A stretch of DNA of 64,000 nt from NCBI RefSeq assembly GCF_026625145.1, contig NZ_CP113088.1:806001-870000 (forward strand). The letters run 5' to 3'. This DNA is from Lacinutrix neustonica (GTDB lineage: Bacteria; Bacteroidota; Bacteroidia; Flavobacteriales; Flavobacteriaceae). Below, piece after piece: positions 10,998-20,794 of this stretch (within the stretch, counting starts at the first letter, position 1; each line of letters opens with the position of its first letter). The translations under genes and the position numbers were made by a program. The notes beneath the pieces were generated by a model. The model did no database searches. It saw only the letters and a list, made by a program, of their open reading frames with translations, and had not been told where the DNA came from.

Positions 10998-11359
10998 GAT
11001 TTCCTTTTTTATTGACTATGTGATGCCTCAAAAATAAGTTTAATTCTGGTTTTAAAATATTAAATATCTCTCAAATAAGTATTAAGTGGTGCCGCTTGTT
11101 TTAATTTTAAGTAAGATCATGTCAATTTCTAACTGAAACGGCTTTAAACATTCTTTTACCCTATTACAACAGATTTGATTTCAAATGAATGGTATACGCA
11201 AATGCGTCAAAAAATAAATATAGAGCCGATGAGGTTACCCAATATAAGGCACTAGTCCGTCTTAAGGCACTGGCATAAATAAAAAAGTAAACATCAATTT
11301 ATTATTTCAGCTTAGTTTCGTAAATTCGTAGCTTCTTAAAAACGACTAAAAATTTCACA
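10998..11359. other. Intergenic region upstream of lpdA
   Basis: These 360 AT-rich bases lie between divergent genes and must carry the lpdA promoter. No gene, RNA or strong hairpin is evident. Confidence 0.4.
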
Positions 11360-12736
11360 ATGAGTAAATACGATATTATTGTTCTTGGTAGTGGTCCTGG
11401 TGGCTATGTTACTGCTATTCGCGCTTCGCAATTGGGTTTTAAAACGGCCATTATTGAAAAAGAGAGTTTAGGTGGTGTTTGCCTTAATTGGGGGTGTATA
11501 CCAACTAAAGCGCTTTTAAAATCTGCTCAAGTTTTTGAATATTTAAAACATGCCAATGATTACGGTTTAATTGTTAAGGATTACGATAAGGATTTTGATG
11601 CGGTGGTTAATCGAAGCCGCAACGTGGCCGAAGGCATGAGTAAAGGCGTTCAGTTTTTAATGAAAAAAAACAAAATTGACGTTATTAACGGTTTTGGTAA
11701 ACTAAAAACTGGTAAAAAGGTTGATGTAGACGGCACAGAATATAGCGCCAATCATATTATTATTGCTACTGGTGCACGCTCTCGCGAGCTACCCAACTTA
11801 CCTCAAGACGGTGAAAAAGTTATTGGTTATCGTGAAGCTATGACATTAAAAACGCAACCCAAGAAACTAATTGTTGTGGGTTCTGGTGCCATTGGTGTAG
11901 AGTTCGCTTATTTTTATAATGCGATGGGAACAGAAGTAACAGTGGTAGAATATCTACCAAACATTGTGCCTGTTGAAGATGAAGACGTGTCTAAACAATT
12001 AGAACGCTCATTTAAGAAAAGTGGTATTAAAATAATGACTAGCGCCGAAGTAACTAGTGTAGACACTTACGGAAAAGGGGTGAAAGCTACTGTTAAAACT
12101 AAAAAAGGCGAGGAAGTTTTAGAAGCCGACTTGGTGTTGTCTGCTGTTGGTATTAAAACAAATATTGAAGGTATAGGCCTAGAAGATGTTGGCATTGCTG
12201 TTGACAGAGATAAAATTTTGGTGAATGATTATTATCAAACCAATATTCCAGGGTACTATGCTATTGGCGATGTAACGCCTGGACAAGCGTTAGCCCACGT
12301 GGCGAGCGCCGAAGGTATTTTGTGTGTTGAAAAAATAGCAGGACAGCATGTGGAAGCTTTAGACTACGGTAACATTCCAGGATGTACCTATGCTTCTCGA
12401 GAAATTGCTAGTGTTGGTTTAACTGAAAAGCAAGCTAAAGACCAAGGGTTAGACATTAAAGTGGGGAAATTTCCATTTTCTGCCTCCGGAAAAGCGAGTG
12501 CCTCCGGTGCTAAAGATGGCTTTGTAAAAGTGATTTTTGATGCGAAATATGGAGAATGGTTAGGTTGCCACATGATTGGTGCGGGAGTCACTGATATGAT
12601 TGCTGAGGCTGTATTAGGACGTAAGCTAGAAACTACTGGGCATGAAGTGTTAAAAGCGGTACACCCGCATCCAACAATGAGTGAAGCGGTTATGGAAGCC
12701 GTTGCAGATGCTTATGGTGAAGTGATTCACTTGTAA
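11360..12736 (+). CDS. lpdA: Dihydrolipoyl dehydrogenase (E3)
   Basis: E3 reoxidises dihydrolipoamide in 2-oxoacid dehydrogenase complexes and the glycine cleavage system, with FAD and NAD+. Visible are the FAD motif GSGPGGYV, the redox disulfide CLNWGCIPTK, the NAD motif GSGAIGVEF, the second FAD motif YAIGDV and the C-terminal HPHPTMSEA catalytic His-Glu region. Its 458 residues are normal length. It is a single-gene unit closed by a terminator. Confidence 0.96.
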   Translation: MSKYDIIVLGSGPGGYVTAIRASQLGFKTAIIEKESLGGVCLNWGCIPTKALLKSAQVFEYLKHANDYGLIVKDYDKDFDAVVNRSRNVAEGMSKGVQFLMKKNKIDVINGFGKLKTGKKVDVDGTEYSANHIIIATGARSRELPNLPQDGEKVIGYREAMTLKTQPKKLIVVGSGAIGVEFAYFYNAMGTEVTVVEYLPNIVPVEDEDVSKQLERSFKKSGIKIMTSAEVTSVDTYGKGVKATVKTKKGEEVLEADLVLSAVGIKTNIEGIGLEDVGIAVDRDKILVNDYYQTNIPGYYAIGDVTPGQALAHVASAEGILCVEKIAGQHVEALDYGNIPGCTYASREIASVGLTEKQAKDQGLDIKVGKFPFSASGKASASGAKDGFVKVIFDAKYGEWLGCHMIGAGVTDMIAEAVLGRKLETTGHEVLKAVHPHPTMSEAVMEAVADAYGEVIHL

Positions 12737-12756
12737 GGTTAGCTGTTAAACTATAT

Positions 12757-12791
12757 AAAAAATGCGATTCACTTCTGAATCGCATTTTTTT
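12757..12791. terminator. Intrinsic terminator after lpdA
   Basis: The hairpin AAATGCGATTCA / TGAATCGCATTT with A- and T-runs lies between the convergent lpdA and aroQ. Confidence 0.85.
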
Positions 12792-12833
12792 ATTCTATAC
12801 TTTTTAAAGTGGAACTTGTTTTAGGTCTCTCTT

Positions 12834-13250
12834 TTATAGAAAACTTTGAATCGCCAATTCATAACTCTGTAACCCAAAGCCTAAAATGACGCCTTTCGCA
12901 TTTGGAGAAATAAAGGATTCGTGTCTAAATGCTTCACGGCCAAACGTATTAGAAATATGCACCTCTACTACCGGTGTTTCAATCGCTTTAACCGCATCTC
13001 CAATACCTATTGATGTATGCGTATAGGCTGCCGCATTTAAAACGATACCATCATATGTAAACCCCACTTCTTGTAACTTTGTAATTAACTCGCCTTCAAT
13101 ATTGGATTGAAAATGTTCTAAAGTAACTTTAGGATACTTCGCTTTTACTGTATCGAAAAACTCTGTAAAGGATAAGCTGCCATATATATTGGGTTCTCGT
13201 TTTCCTAATAAATTTAAATTAGGACCATTGATAATGATGATTTTTTTCAT
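12834..13250 (-). CDS. aroQ: Type II 3-dehydroquinate dehydratase
   Basis: This enzyme catalyses the third shikimate-pathway step. The 138-residue protein carries NGPNLNLLGKREPNIYG at the N terminus, the FQSNIEGELI motif, NAAAYTHTS, and VEVHISN with the catalytic His region. All are diagnostic of the dodecameric type II enzyme. Start ATG at 13250. Confidence 0.95.
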   Translation of the reverse strand: MKKIIIINGPNLNLLGKREPNIYGSLSFTEFFDTVKAKYPKVTLEHFQSNIEGELITKLQEVGFTYDGIVLNAAAYTHTSIGIGDAVKAIETPVVEVHISNTFGREAFRHESFISPNAKGVILGFGLQSYELAIQSFL

Positions 13251-13321
13251 GTGTATTATTCCGTGACCACAGAAATGTTTTAAATGATTATATATAATAC
13301 CAAAAATACAAAAGTTATGGC

Positions 13322-13356
13322 AAAAAAAAACCGAAGCGTTAGGCTTCGGTTTTTTA
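13322..13356. terminator. Intrinsic terminator after first beta-barrel gene
   Basis: The hairpin ACCGAAGC / GCTTCGGT with flanking A- and T-runs lies just past the minus-strand stop of the next gene. The same stem recurs after the neighbouring paralogue. Confidence 0.85.
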
Positions 13357-13375
13357 GTTGTAATTTAAATTTCAA

Positions 13376-14038
13376 TTAGAACATAAATCCAACAGAAACT
13401 TGAATAACATTATTATGAACTTTATTATTATCAGCACCTTCATAATCGTTAATGTTAGATAATCCTAAGTTATATCTAGCACCAAAGTTAAGACCATTAT
13501 CTAATTTATAACCTAAACCAAAGTTTACACCTAAATCAACACTACTAATATTTTCAATATCTTCTTCTTCAGAACCTGATTGAGTCACGCCATTAAGCGT
13601 TTCTGAATATTCATATTCCCCCTTAGCAGAAATTAAAAATCCTATTTGCGGACCAGCTTCTACACTAAATCCTTCAGCAACGTAGAATTTACCCATTAAA
13701 GGTAAATTAATATAATTTAATTTAGCCTTTTCCTCTTCCTCATAAGAATATGTATCTCCTCCAAAATTTTGAGTCTCTGAATAAGACGTACTAGCCCCTT
13801 GTGCAGAATACATTATTTCCGGTTGAAATGAGAATTTCTCAGAAACCATGATTTCAGCAACAACTCCAACATGAAAACCTGTTTTTGAATCTACACCATC
13901 CACATTGTCTCCGGATAGGGTAGCAAAGTTAACCCCAGCCTTAGCTCCAAATTGTACTTCTTGTGCATTTACAGTTGTAAATCCTAATACTGCAATGGCA
14001 GCGGTAAATAATAATTTTTTCATAATATTTAAATTCAT
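13376..14038 (-). CDS. Outer-membrane beta-barrel protein (porin-like, PF13568 type), copy 1
   Basis: A signal peptide (MKKLLFTAAIAVLGFTTVNA) precedes an eight-strand-like barrel: GAKAGVNFA, FQPEIMYSAQGA, YINLPLMGKFYVAEG, EAGPQIGFLISAK, and a terminal Phe (QVSVGFMF). Start could be 14038 (MNLNIMKK) or 14023 (MKK). It is one of three tandem paralogues with separate terminators, so they arose by gene duplication. Ligand or partner unknown. Confidence 0.88.
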   Translation of the reverse strand: MNLNIMKKLLFTAAIAVLGFTTVNAQEVQFGAKAGVNFATLSGDNVDGVDSKTGFHVGVVAEIMVSEKFSFQPEIMYSAQGASTSYSETQNFGGDTYSYEEEEKAKLNYINLPLMGKFYVAEGFSVEAGPQIGFLISAKGEYEYSETLNGVTQSGSEEEDIENISSVDLGVNFGLGYKLDNGLNFGARYNLGLSNINDYEGADNNKVHNNVIQVSVGFMF

Positions 14039-14100
14039 TTTGTTAATATGAGCCAACAAAACTATACTCTTAAAATCTATTGGACAAATAAATTGGGTTC

Positions 14101-14120
14101 AAAAAAAAAAAAAAAAAAAA
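14101..14120. repeat. Poly-A tract
   Basis: About 20 consecutive A residues lie between two duplicated beta-barrel genes. The length is likely to vary between reads or strains. Confidence 0.8.
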
Positions 14121-14169
14121 GATATGCCTCTGATCACAAAATATTAATCAAAAGAACGTCTTTAAATCA

Positions 14170-14203
14170 AAAAAAAAAACCGAAGCCTAAGGCTTCGGTT
14201 TTT
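14170..14203. terminator. Intrinsic terminator after second beta-barrel gene
   Basis: The hairpin ACCGAAGCC / GGCTTCGGT is flanked by A- and T-runs. It is nearly the same as the terminator of copy 1, consistent with duplication including the 3' end. Confidence 0.85.
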
Positions 14204-14223
14204 AGTTGTATTTTTAATTTCAA

Positions 14224-14861
14224 TTAGAACATAAATCCAACAGAAACTTGAATAACATTATTCTGAATACTAAAATCCTGACCTTCTACATCTTCAGCAA
14301 TGTTTGCTAAACCTAAGTTGTAACGCGCTGAAAAGTTTAAACCACTCTCTAACTTGTAACCTAGACCTACTCCTGCTCCAAAATCAATACTCTTGAAACT
14401 ATCTTTTACATCTCCCTCATCAGAAGCAGATTCTCCTTCACTTGTTGCTTCAACCTCAGATTTTGCTGAGATTAAAAAGCCAACTTGAGGTCCAGCTTCA
14501 ATACTTAGACCTTCTGCTACGTAATATTTAGCCATAATAGGAAGATTTAAGTAATCTAATTTTGTTTTCGTTTCATATTTTATTTCTTGACCGAAAAAAT
14601 CTTCAGTATATTCAGATGCCGCTCCTTGAGCAGAATACACCAATTCGGCTGAACAGAAAATTTCTCTGAAACCATAATCTCTGCAACACCACCAACATGG
14701 AAAGATGTTAATCCATCTACGTCTTCTGCATCTCCGCCAATAGTGGCTAAGTTAACACCAGCCTTAGCTCCAAACTTTACTTCTTGTGCATTTACAGTGG
14801 TAAATCCTAATGCTACGATTGCAGCAGTAAATAATAATTTTTTCATAATATTTAAATTCAT
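14224..14861 (-). CDS. Outer-membrane beta-barrel protein, copy 2 (frameshifted)
   Basis: Same signal peptide and layout as copy 1 (GAKAGVNLA, YLNLPIMAKYYVAEG, terminal QVSVGFMF). The frame breaks near 14645, where CAGCCGAATTGG should read with CCGGAA to give SVQPELVYSAQGA. This is the same TCCGG deletion seen elsewhere, so I treat the gene as intact. Confidence 0.85.
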
Positions 14862-14993
14862 TTATTGATTTGAATAAACGAATCTAACATTCAAAATTGT
14901 TTTACACAAATTAAAAATGGAAAAAAACACCTTTACAACGCTAACAACCTGATTAGTAAAATATTATTATGAATAAAATATTACTTAAAAAAT

Positions 14994-15023
14994 AAAAAGC
15001 CGAAACATGTCGTTTCGGCCTTT
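14994..15023. terminator. Intrinsic terminator after third beta-barrel gene
   Basis: The hairpin GCCGAAAC / GTTTCGGC with A-run before and T-rich stretch after lies past the stop of the third paralogue. Confidence 0.75.
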
Positions 15024-15046
15024 ATCTTTAGCATTTAAGTTATCTG

Positions 15047-15688
15047 TTAGAATTTGTACCCTAAAGAAACACTTAAGTTAGAGTTATTTAAGTCGTCTTG
15101 AAAAATACCTTCGCTACTGCCTTGATACACACTGGTTAATCCTAATACATAGCGCGCTTGTAAAAACACACCTCCATCAAATTTATAAGAAACACCCGCA
15201 CCAGCACCAAAATCGAAAGCTTCAACGCTATCTTCCAAATCTCTTTCTATTGAAGAAATCTCTTCTCCATCTGCACCTTCAATTTGAACTTCAGATTTTG
15301 AACTCACATTAAAACCAAACTGTGGCCCTAATTCTAAGGCCAAGCCTTCTGCCACATAAAATTTAGCAAAAACAGGAACATTAATGTAATCTAATTTTAA
15401 TTTATATTCTCCTCCTGTGAAATCTTCTTGTAACCCTTGTTGTGAATATAAAACTTCCGGCTGTATTGAAAACACATCAGATACTGGAATTTCTGCTACT
15501 ACTCCAAAATGTATTCCCGTTCTACCATCGGCATTTTCTACATCATCGCCTGTGAGTTTTGCAAAGTTTACCCCTGCTTTTAAGCCAAAATCAATAGCAT
15601 CATTGGTATTATTCATACTATTGTCTTGGGCGTTCATATTTGTCAAACCAAATACAGCAACTGCTGCACATAAAATTATTTTTTTCAT
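15047..15688 (-). CDS. Outer-membrane beta-barrel protein, copy 3
   Basis: The signal peptide starts at 15688 (MKKIILCAAVAVFGLTNMNA); a longer frame reaches 15718. The barrel segments match the two neighbours (GLKAGVNFAKL, IQPEVLYSQQGL, YINVPVFAKFYVAEG, LSVSLGYKF), but this copy is more diverged and intact. Confidence 0.87.
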   Translation of the reverse strand: MKKIILCAAVAVFGLTNMNAQDNSMNNTNDAIDFGLKAGVNFAKLTGDDVENADGRTGIHFGVVAEIPVSDVFSIQPEVLYSQQGLQEDFTGGEYKLKLDYINVPVFAKFYVAEGLALELGPQFGFNVSSKSEVQIEGADGEEISSIERDLEDSVEAFDFGAGAGVSYKFDGGVFLQARYVLGLTSVYQGSSEGIFQDDLNNSNLSVSLGYKF

Positions 15689-15899
15689 AATAAATAAGTT
15701 GTTTAAAGTTTGATGCAAAGATAATGTGGCTGTCTAATTTCGAATTATTTCTTTAGAATATATTAACATCTAAAGGAATATAGCATAATTTCAAGTGTCT
15801 AAAAATCAGTATATTAAACAAAAAATAACAAAGATATGAGTTCATATTTGTTGTTATAGAGCGCAATTTCAAAGAGCCATACTCTTCAATGACTGCTTG

Positions 15900-16774
15900 C
15901 TATTTAAGATATAGATCGACTTGAGTCGATTCGTTCGTTTTTAAGTTTGTTAATGCTCTTATTTTCTGTCCATCAACAAAGATTTCAATAACTGCTGTAT
16001 TGGTAGACATCGTTCCTACATTATTGGCGGTTAGAACTAATGCTGTTTTCTTAGCGTTTAGTTCTAAGTTTACCACTTTGGGCTCAGCCTTGGTTTCAAA
16101 ATTAGTTAACAGTGTTTTATCATTTGCTTTTAAGGTAATACGATCACCATCCAATTGTCCGCCGTCATAAATTTCAATTCTAACCGTTTTAGATTTGGAA
16201 AACACACTCATTACCTGATTGCTTTTTAAAACATTCATTTGCACAGAATCCATCATTTTTATTAGATTAATGTTTTGTTTTACACTATCTCGGTATGCGC
16301 TTTGTTTTAGCAATCATCTTGGTCGCTTTTTCTACACGTTGATTATATTTCTCTACCGTAGATAACAACAGTTCTCCATTAATACACACGGTATTGTCTC
16401 GGAAACAACCCTTTAAACTTCCCCGTTAGCTTATTAGATTTGCCAAGTCTGTAGTTATCTGAGATGAAATTCATATAACAAAAATCAGCCTCAGATACTG
16501 GGGACTTGGTATAAATAGTTTCGACCTCTTTGAAGTCTAGAATATTAGTCGCTTCATTATAAAACCCTATAATGCTCGTTTTGGTTTCATGTTCGCCACC
16601 AAGATCTGTTAACGTGAACCCACTAATATTATTATTTTGCTCAATGAGAACTACTTTTAAAGAGATTAATGACGAGTCATTTAATTTTATCACGCCTACA
16701 AACTCATGCGTTTGCTGCGCCGATGCGAATAAAACAGTAAAAGAGAGCAAAAAAAATGTGATGATATGTTTCAT
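15900..16774 (-). CDS. Secreted protein of unknown function (frameshifted)
   Basis: A signal peptide (MKHIITFFLLSFTVLFASAQ) starts at 16774. The protein has a beta-rich N-terminal half and a C-terminal beta domain (VRIEIYDGGQLDGDRITLK) reminiscent of secreted flavobacterial domains that bind ligands. Two CCGAGA lesions, near 16399 and 16290, break it. With CCAGA the frame reads GLFPDNTVCINGELLL and KTKRIPDSVKQNINLI continuously to 15900. I do not recognise the family. Confidence 0.65.
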
Positions 16775-16824
16775 AGTTGGATTAAAATTCTTAATATTGA
16801 GTAACAAACTTAAACCAATTAACT

Positions 16825-17178
16825 ATGAAAATTAAACTATTACTCTCATTTTTAGTGTTTTTTATGGCGGTAACGACAGCGAGTGCTTCGTTTCCTGTAA
16901 AAAGAGCAACAACTAGTGTAGAATCTACGACTACCGTGTCTACTAACGATTCAGATGTCGAGGCGATGACCTCTCCCGCAGTAATGGTTAAGCGAGCAGA
17001 TAAAATGCTTATAGCTTTGCTTTTATGGCTGTTTTTAGGTGGCTTTGCTGCCCACAGATGGTATTTAGGAAGTCCTATTGGTTGGAACATTCTATTTATT
17101 TTAACTTTAGGTGGATTAGGTGTTTGGTGGATTATTGATGGTATCGATATCATCACTGAAAAGTATCCTGGTTTATAA
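16825..17178 (+). CDS. TM2 domain-containing membrane protein
   Basis: After a signal peptide (LLLSFLVFFMAVTTASA) and a Ser/Thr-rich linker, residues about 60-115 form a TM2 domain: two membrane helices around the motif GGFAAHRWYLGS, ending in the WWIIDGIDI pattern. The role is unknown; TM2 proteins are common in Bacteroidota. Confidence 0.85.
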   Translation: MKIKLLLSFLVFFMAVTTASASFPVKRATTSVESTTTVSTNDSDVEAMTSPAVMVKRADKMLIALLLWLFLGGFAAHRWYLGSPIGWNILFILTLGGLGVWWIIDGIDIITEKYPGL

Positions 17179-17201
17179 TTATACCGCATTTAAAAATATT
17201 G

Positions 17202-17232
17202 AAAAAGTCGCTTATTTTGTAAGCGACTTTTT
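17202..17232. terminator. Intrinsic terminator after TM2 gene
   Basis: The hairpin AAAGTCGCTTA / TAAGCGACTTT with a T-run closes the TM2 gene; xerD starts 13 bases later. Confidence 0.85.
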
Positions 17233-17244
17233 TATTTTTAGCAT

Positions 17245-18141
17245 ATGAACTGGCAAGACGCACTTAAAGACTACCAATTATATCTCAAGATAGAACGCGG
17301 GTTATCTCAAAACTCTATAAATAACTATAGTTTTGATGTTAAGAAGCTTATAAGCTATCTTGAAGCTAACAATATTACTACATCACCCATTGCGATTACT
17401 AAAGAAACGGTGCAGCAGTTTATCTATACCATTGCTAAACGTGTGAATGCGCGTTCACAATCACGTATTATTTCCGGACTAAAAGGTTTTTTTAATTACT
17501 TAATATTTGAAGAATATCGAGAGAGTAATCCCTTAGACACCATTGACTCTCCAAAAATTGGACGGAAATTACCCGATACCTTATCAGAATCAGAAATCAA
17601 TGAACTCATTGGTGCTATCGATTTAAGCACACCACAAGGGGAGCGCAACCGTGCCATCTTAGAATTATTATATGGCTGTGGTTTACGGGTTAGTGAATTA
17701 ACCGCATTAAAAATTTCTGATTTATTCTTTGAAGAAGGTTTTATAAAAGTAACCGGTAAGGGCGATAAGCAACGTTTTGTACCTATTGTTGAAAGCACGC
17801 AAAAATACATCAGTATTTACAGAAATGACGTTCGAAACCACATGGATATCTCTAATGACTTTAAGGATACTTTATTTTTAAATAGACGCGGAAAACAACT
17901 CTCCGAAGCGATGATTTTTACTATTATTAAGGATCTAGCCACTTCCATAAATCTAAGTAAAACGATCTCCCCGCACACCTTTCGCCATTCTTTTGCGACG
18001 CATTTATTAGAAAATGGTGCCGATTTAAGAGCCATACAACTCATGCTTGGCCATGAAAGCATTACCACTACAGAAATATACATGCATGTCGATAAAAGCC
18101 ATCTAAAAGCGGCGATTGAAAACTTTCATCCTAGGCAGTGA
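17245..18141 (+). CDS. xerD: Site-specific tyrosine recombinase XerD-type
   Basis: This 298-residue housekeeping recombinase resolves chromosome dimers at dif. It has an N-terminal SAM-like core-binding domain, then catalytic residues in GLRVSEL (Arg), GKGDKQR (Lys), [12 protein letters not shown] (His-x-x-Arg), LGHES (His) and EIYMHV (Tyr). It is intact and of standard length, unlike the recombinase at 28253. Whether it is XerC or XerD cannot be settled from this sequence alone. Confidence 0.92.
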   Translation: MNWQDALKDYQLYLKIERGLSQNSINNYSFDVKKLISYLEANNITTSPIAITKETVQQFIYTIAKRVNARSQSRIISGLKGFFNYLIFEEYRESNPLDTIDSPKIGRKLPDTLSESEINELIGAIDLSTPQGERNRAILELLYGCGLRVSELTALKISDLFFEEGFIKVTGKGDKQRFVPIVESTQKYISIYRNDVRNHMDISNDFKDTLFLNRRGKQLSEAMIFTIIKDLATSINLSKTISPHTFRHSFATHLLENGADLRAIQLMLGHESITTTEIYMHVDKSHLKAAIENFHPRQ

Positions 18142-18248
18142 AATCCTCTTTTAATAGACCAATGTGCATTTTACAGATAATTTATGTATATTAGGAGAGC
18201 TATTAATCAAATAATCCGAATCCCTTCAAGTACACAATAATTCTAATT

Positions 18249-19399
18249 ATGCGTGAAACGAAGACATTATTTTCGAATTTGAAAAAACCGGATCAAAACC
18301 AAATGGAAAGGCTACTTGCTGCATTAGAGATTTCAAAAATTGGAGTTTGGGATTTTAATGAAAAATTAGACACCGTATTTTTTTCAAAATCATCCAAATC
18401 CATCATTGGGTTTGAAGACGACCCTTCCTTTGGCACTAATACAGATGATTGGAATAACCTCGTACATCCTGAAGATCGCAAAAAGTACTTCCAAGATTAC
18501 CAGGATCATATTAATGGCTTAAAACCACTATATATTAATAAGCATCGTGTCAAGTGTAAGGACGGCACCTATAAATGGATTCTAGACAAAGGAAAGATCA
18601 TTAATGATCATAAATCTGACGGGTACATACATTTTGTGGGTACACACACAGATATTACAGATGAAATAAAAAACGAAACTAAAGTTGAAAACGCCCTAAC
18701 TATAGCGACCAAACAGAATAACAAATTAAAGAATTTTGCCCATATTGTTACTCATAACTTAAAACAGTATTCGGGAACTTTGAAAGTCTCTTAGAGTTTT
18801 ATGATGATGCCGAAAGCTATTCAGAAAAAGAAGAATTAATTGCACATCTCAAGGAAGTGTCTGCCTCTTTAAATAAAACCATTCAAAATTTACATCAAAT
18901 TGTTTCTGTACAATCAAAGAAAGATACCCATGTAGAAAAGCTCAATGTTAGCCAATTTATTGATAGTACGCTAAAGTTATTAGACGTTGTTATTTCAGAA
19001 AGTAAAGCCACGATTATTAATAAAATCAACCCAAAGCTTTACATTTATTACAATTCTGCATATTTAGAGAGCATCATGCAAAATTTAATCTCCAATGCCA
19101 TTAAATATAAGCATCCGGACAGAAATCCCTTGGTGGTGATTACTTCACAGTTTTCAAATGGCAATATCATATTTAAATTTAGCGATAATGGCTTAGGTAT
19201 CGATTTAGAAAAGTATGGCCAAGACATATTTGAGCTTTATAAAACATTTCATCATAACAAAGATGCTGAAGGTGTTGGTTTGTATCTTATTAAAAATCAA
19301 ATTGAATCTTTTGGTGGAAAGATTTCTATTGAAAGTGAAGTAAATGTTGGAACAACGTTCACAGTCGTTATAAATAACAAAAAAGGCAAATTCAGTTAA
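18249..19399 (+). CDS. PAS-domain sensor histidine kinase, copy 1 (frameshifted)
   Basis: A PAS fold (residues about 20-135, with PAC-like GTHTDITDEIKN) is followed by a dimerisation helix with the probable phospho-acceptor His in AHIVTHNLKQ and an HATPase domain: N box NLISNAIKYKHPDRN, DNGLGID and GVGLYL. No membrane segment is seen, so it is a soluble kinase without an adjacent response regulator. One lesion near 18775 (TCGGGAAC) breaks the frame; restoring one base gives QYSGNFESLLEFYDD. Confidence 0.88.
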
Positions 19400-19567
19400 C
19401 GTGTGCTTTTTTAATCTAATTAGTTAAGAAAAACATAAAAATGACATCATATAGCGCTCCAAGGTTATAATGACTACTAAAAAAGTTTTTATATTGAAAT
19501 ATATCTTTTATATTAACTTATAGATATTTAAAATTCTCCCCATAAACTTTTATAGATAACCTAACTA

Positions 19568-20741
19568 ATGAAGTCTAAAAATGCAAGTGATAATCGTAAT
19601 GGAATTGATGATTTTGAAACCTTAAAATGGCAATTTGCACTTGAAAATTTTAATGTTGGTGTCTCGGCATTGGGATAACACTACAAATGAGGATATTGTT
19701 TCCTACTCTAAAGAATCCAAATTCATTCTTGGCTATCTTGATGATGATCCTAGCTTTGGAATCAATTCCCAGGATTGGAATGATCGTGTTCACCCCGATG
19801 ATAAAGAAAAATATTTTCAAGATTTTCAAGACCATCTCAACGGTTTATGCCTGATTTACCAAAACAAACATCGTGTATTGTGTAATGACGGCACCTACAA
19901 ATGGATACAAGATAAAGGTAAAATAATCTCTCGAGATTCAAAGGGTGTTCCTGTAAGAGTCATTGGCACACATACCGATATTACAGAACTTGTTGAAAAT
20001 GAAAACAGAATAAACAATACCCTAAGTTTAATCACAAAACAGAACAACACGCTTAAAAATTTCGCACATATTGTGACTCATAATCTTAAAGAGCATTCGG
20101 AAATTTTAAAAGTTTATTAAATTTTTACAAGGAAACTGTTATTGATAGTGAGAAGGAAGAAATCATGAATGTCCTAGACGTTTTGTCTGATTCTTTAAGT
20201 AAAACCATTTTAAATCTTAATAAAATTGTTTCGGTAGAATCTCAAAACAAAATTACCACAGAACACATTTTACTTAATAAATATATTGAATCTGGTATTT
20301 GTTTATTGGATATGGACCTTACAGAACATCAGGTCATTATAAATAATCAGTTAAACAATCATCTATCCATACTATTTAACCCTGCTTACTTAGAAAGTAT
20401 CATACAAAACTTATTATCTAATGCTATAAAATACAGACATCCGAGAGAGGAATCCAGTAATAAATATAAGCTCAAGTGAATCCAACGACTACACGGTTTT
20501 ACAATTTGAAGATAATGGTTTAGGTATTGACTTAGCCAAATACGGTAGCGAAATTTTTGGACTCTATCGCACCTTTCATCATAATGAGAATGCCGAAGGT
20601 GTTGGGCTTTATTTAACAAAGAGTCAAATGGAGGCTTTTGGAGGAAAAATAGAAGTTTCTAGCGTCGTTAATGTAGGCTCTACCTTTACGCTTTTCTTTG
20701 CAAAAGAAATAAAGATACCCACAAGAGCTAACACCAAATAA
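19568..20741 (+). CDS. PAS-domain sensor histidine kinase, copy 2 (frameshifted)
   Basis: This is a paralogue of the preceding kinase with the same order: PAS (FQDHLNGLCLIYQNKHRVLC, GTHTDITELVE), His box AHIVTHNLKEHSG, N box NLLSNAIKYRHPERN, DNGLGID, GVGLYL. Start ATG at 19568 gives MKSKNASDNRNGIDDFETL. Three lesions occur at about 19664 (TCTCGG), 20096 (TTCGG) and 20445 (CCGAGA); correcting each to the TCYGG form restores one continuous protein ending at 20741. Confidence 0.87.
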
Positions 20742-20745
20742 AAAA

Positions 20746-20772
20746 AGCACATCCTTTTAGGGTTGTGCTTTA
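20746..20772. terminator. Intrinsic terminator between kinase and rny
   Basis: The hairpin AAAGCACA / TGTGCTTT lies between the convergent kinase and rny genes. Confidence 0.65.
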
Positions 20773-20794
20773 GCTTATATCTTCTTGTTTAATA

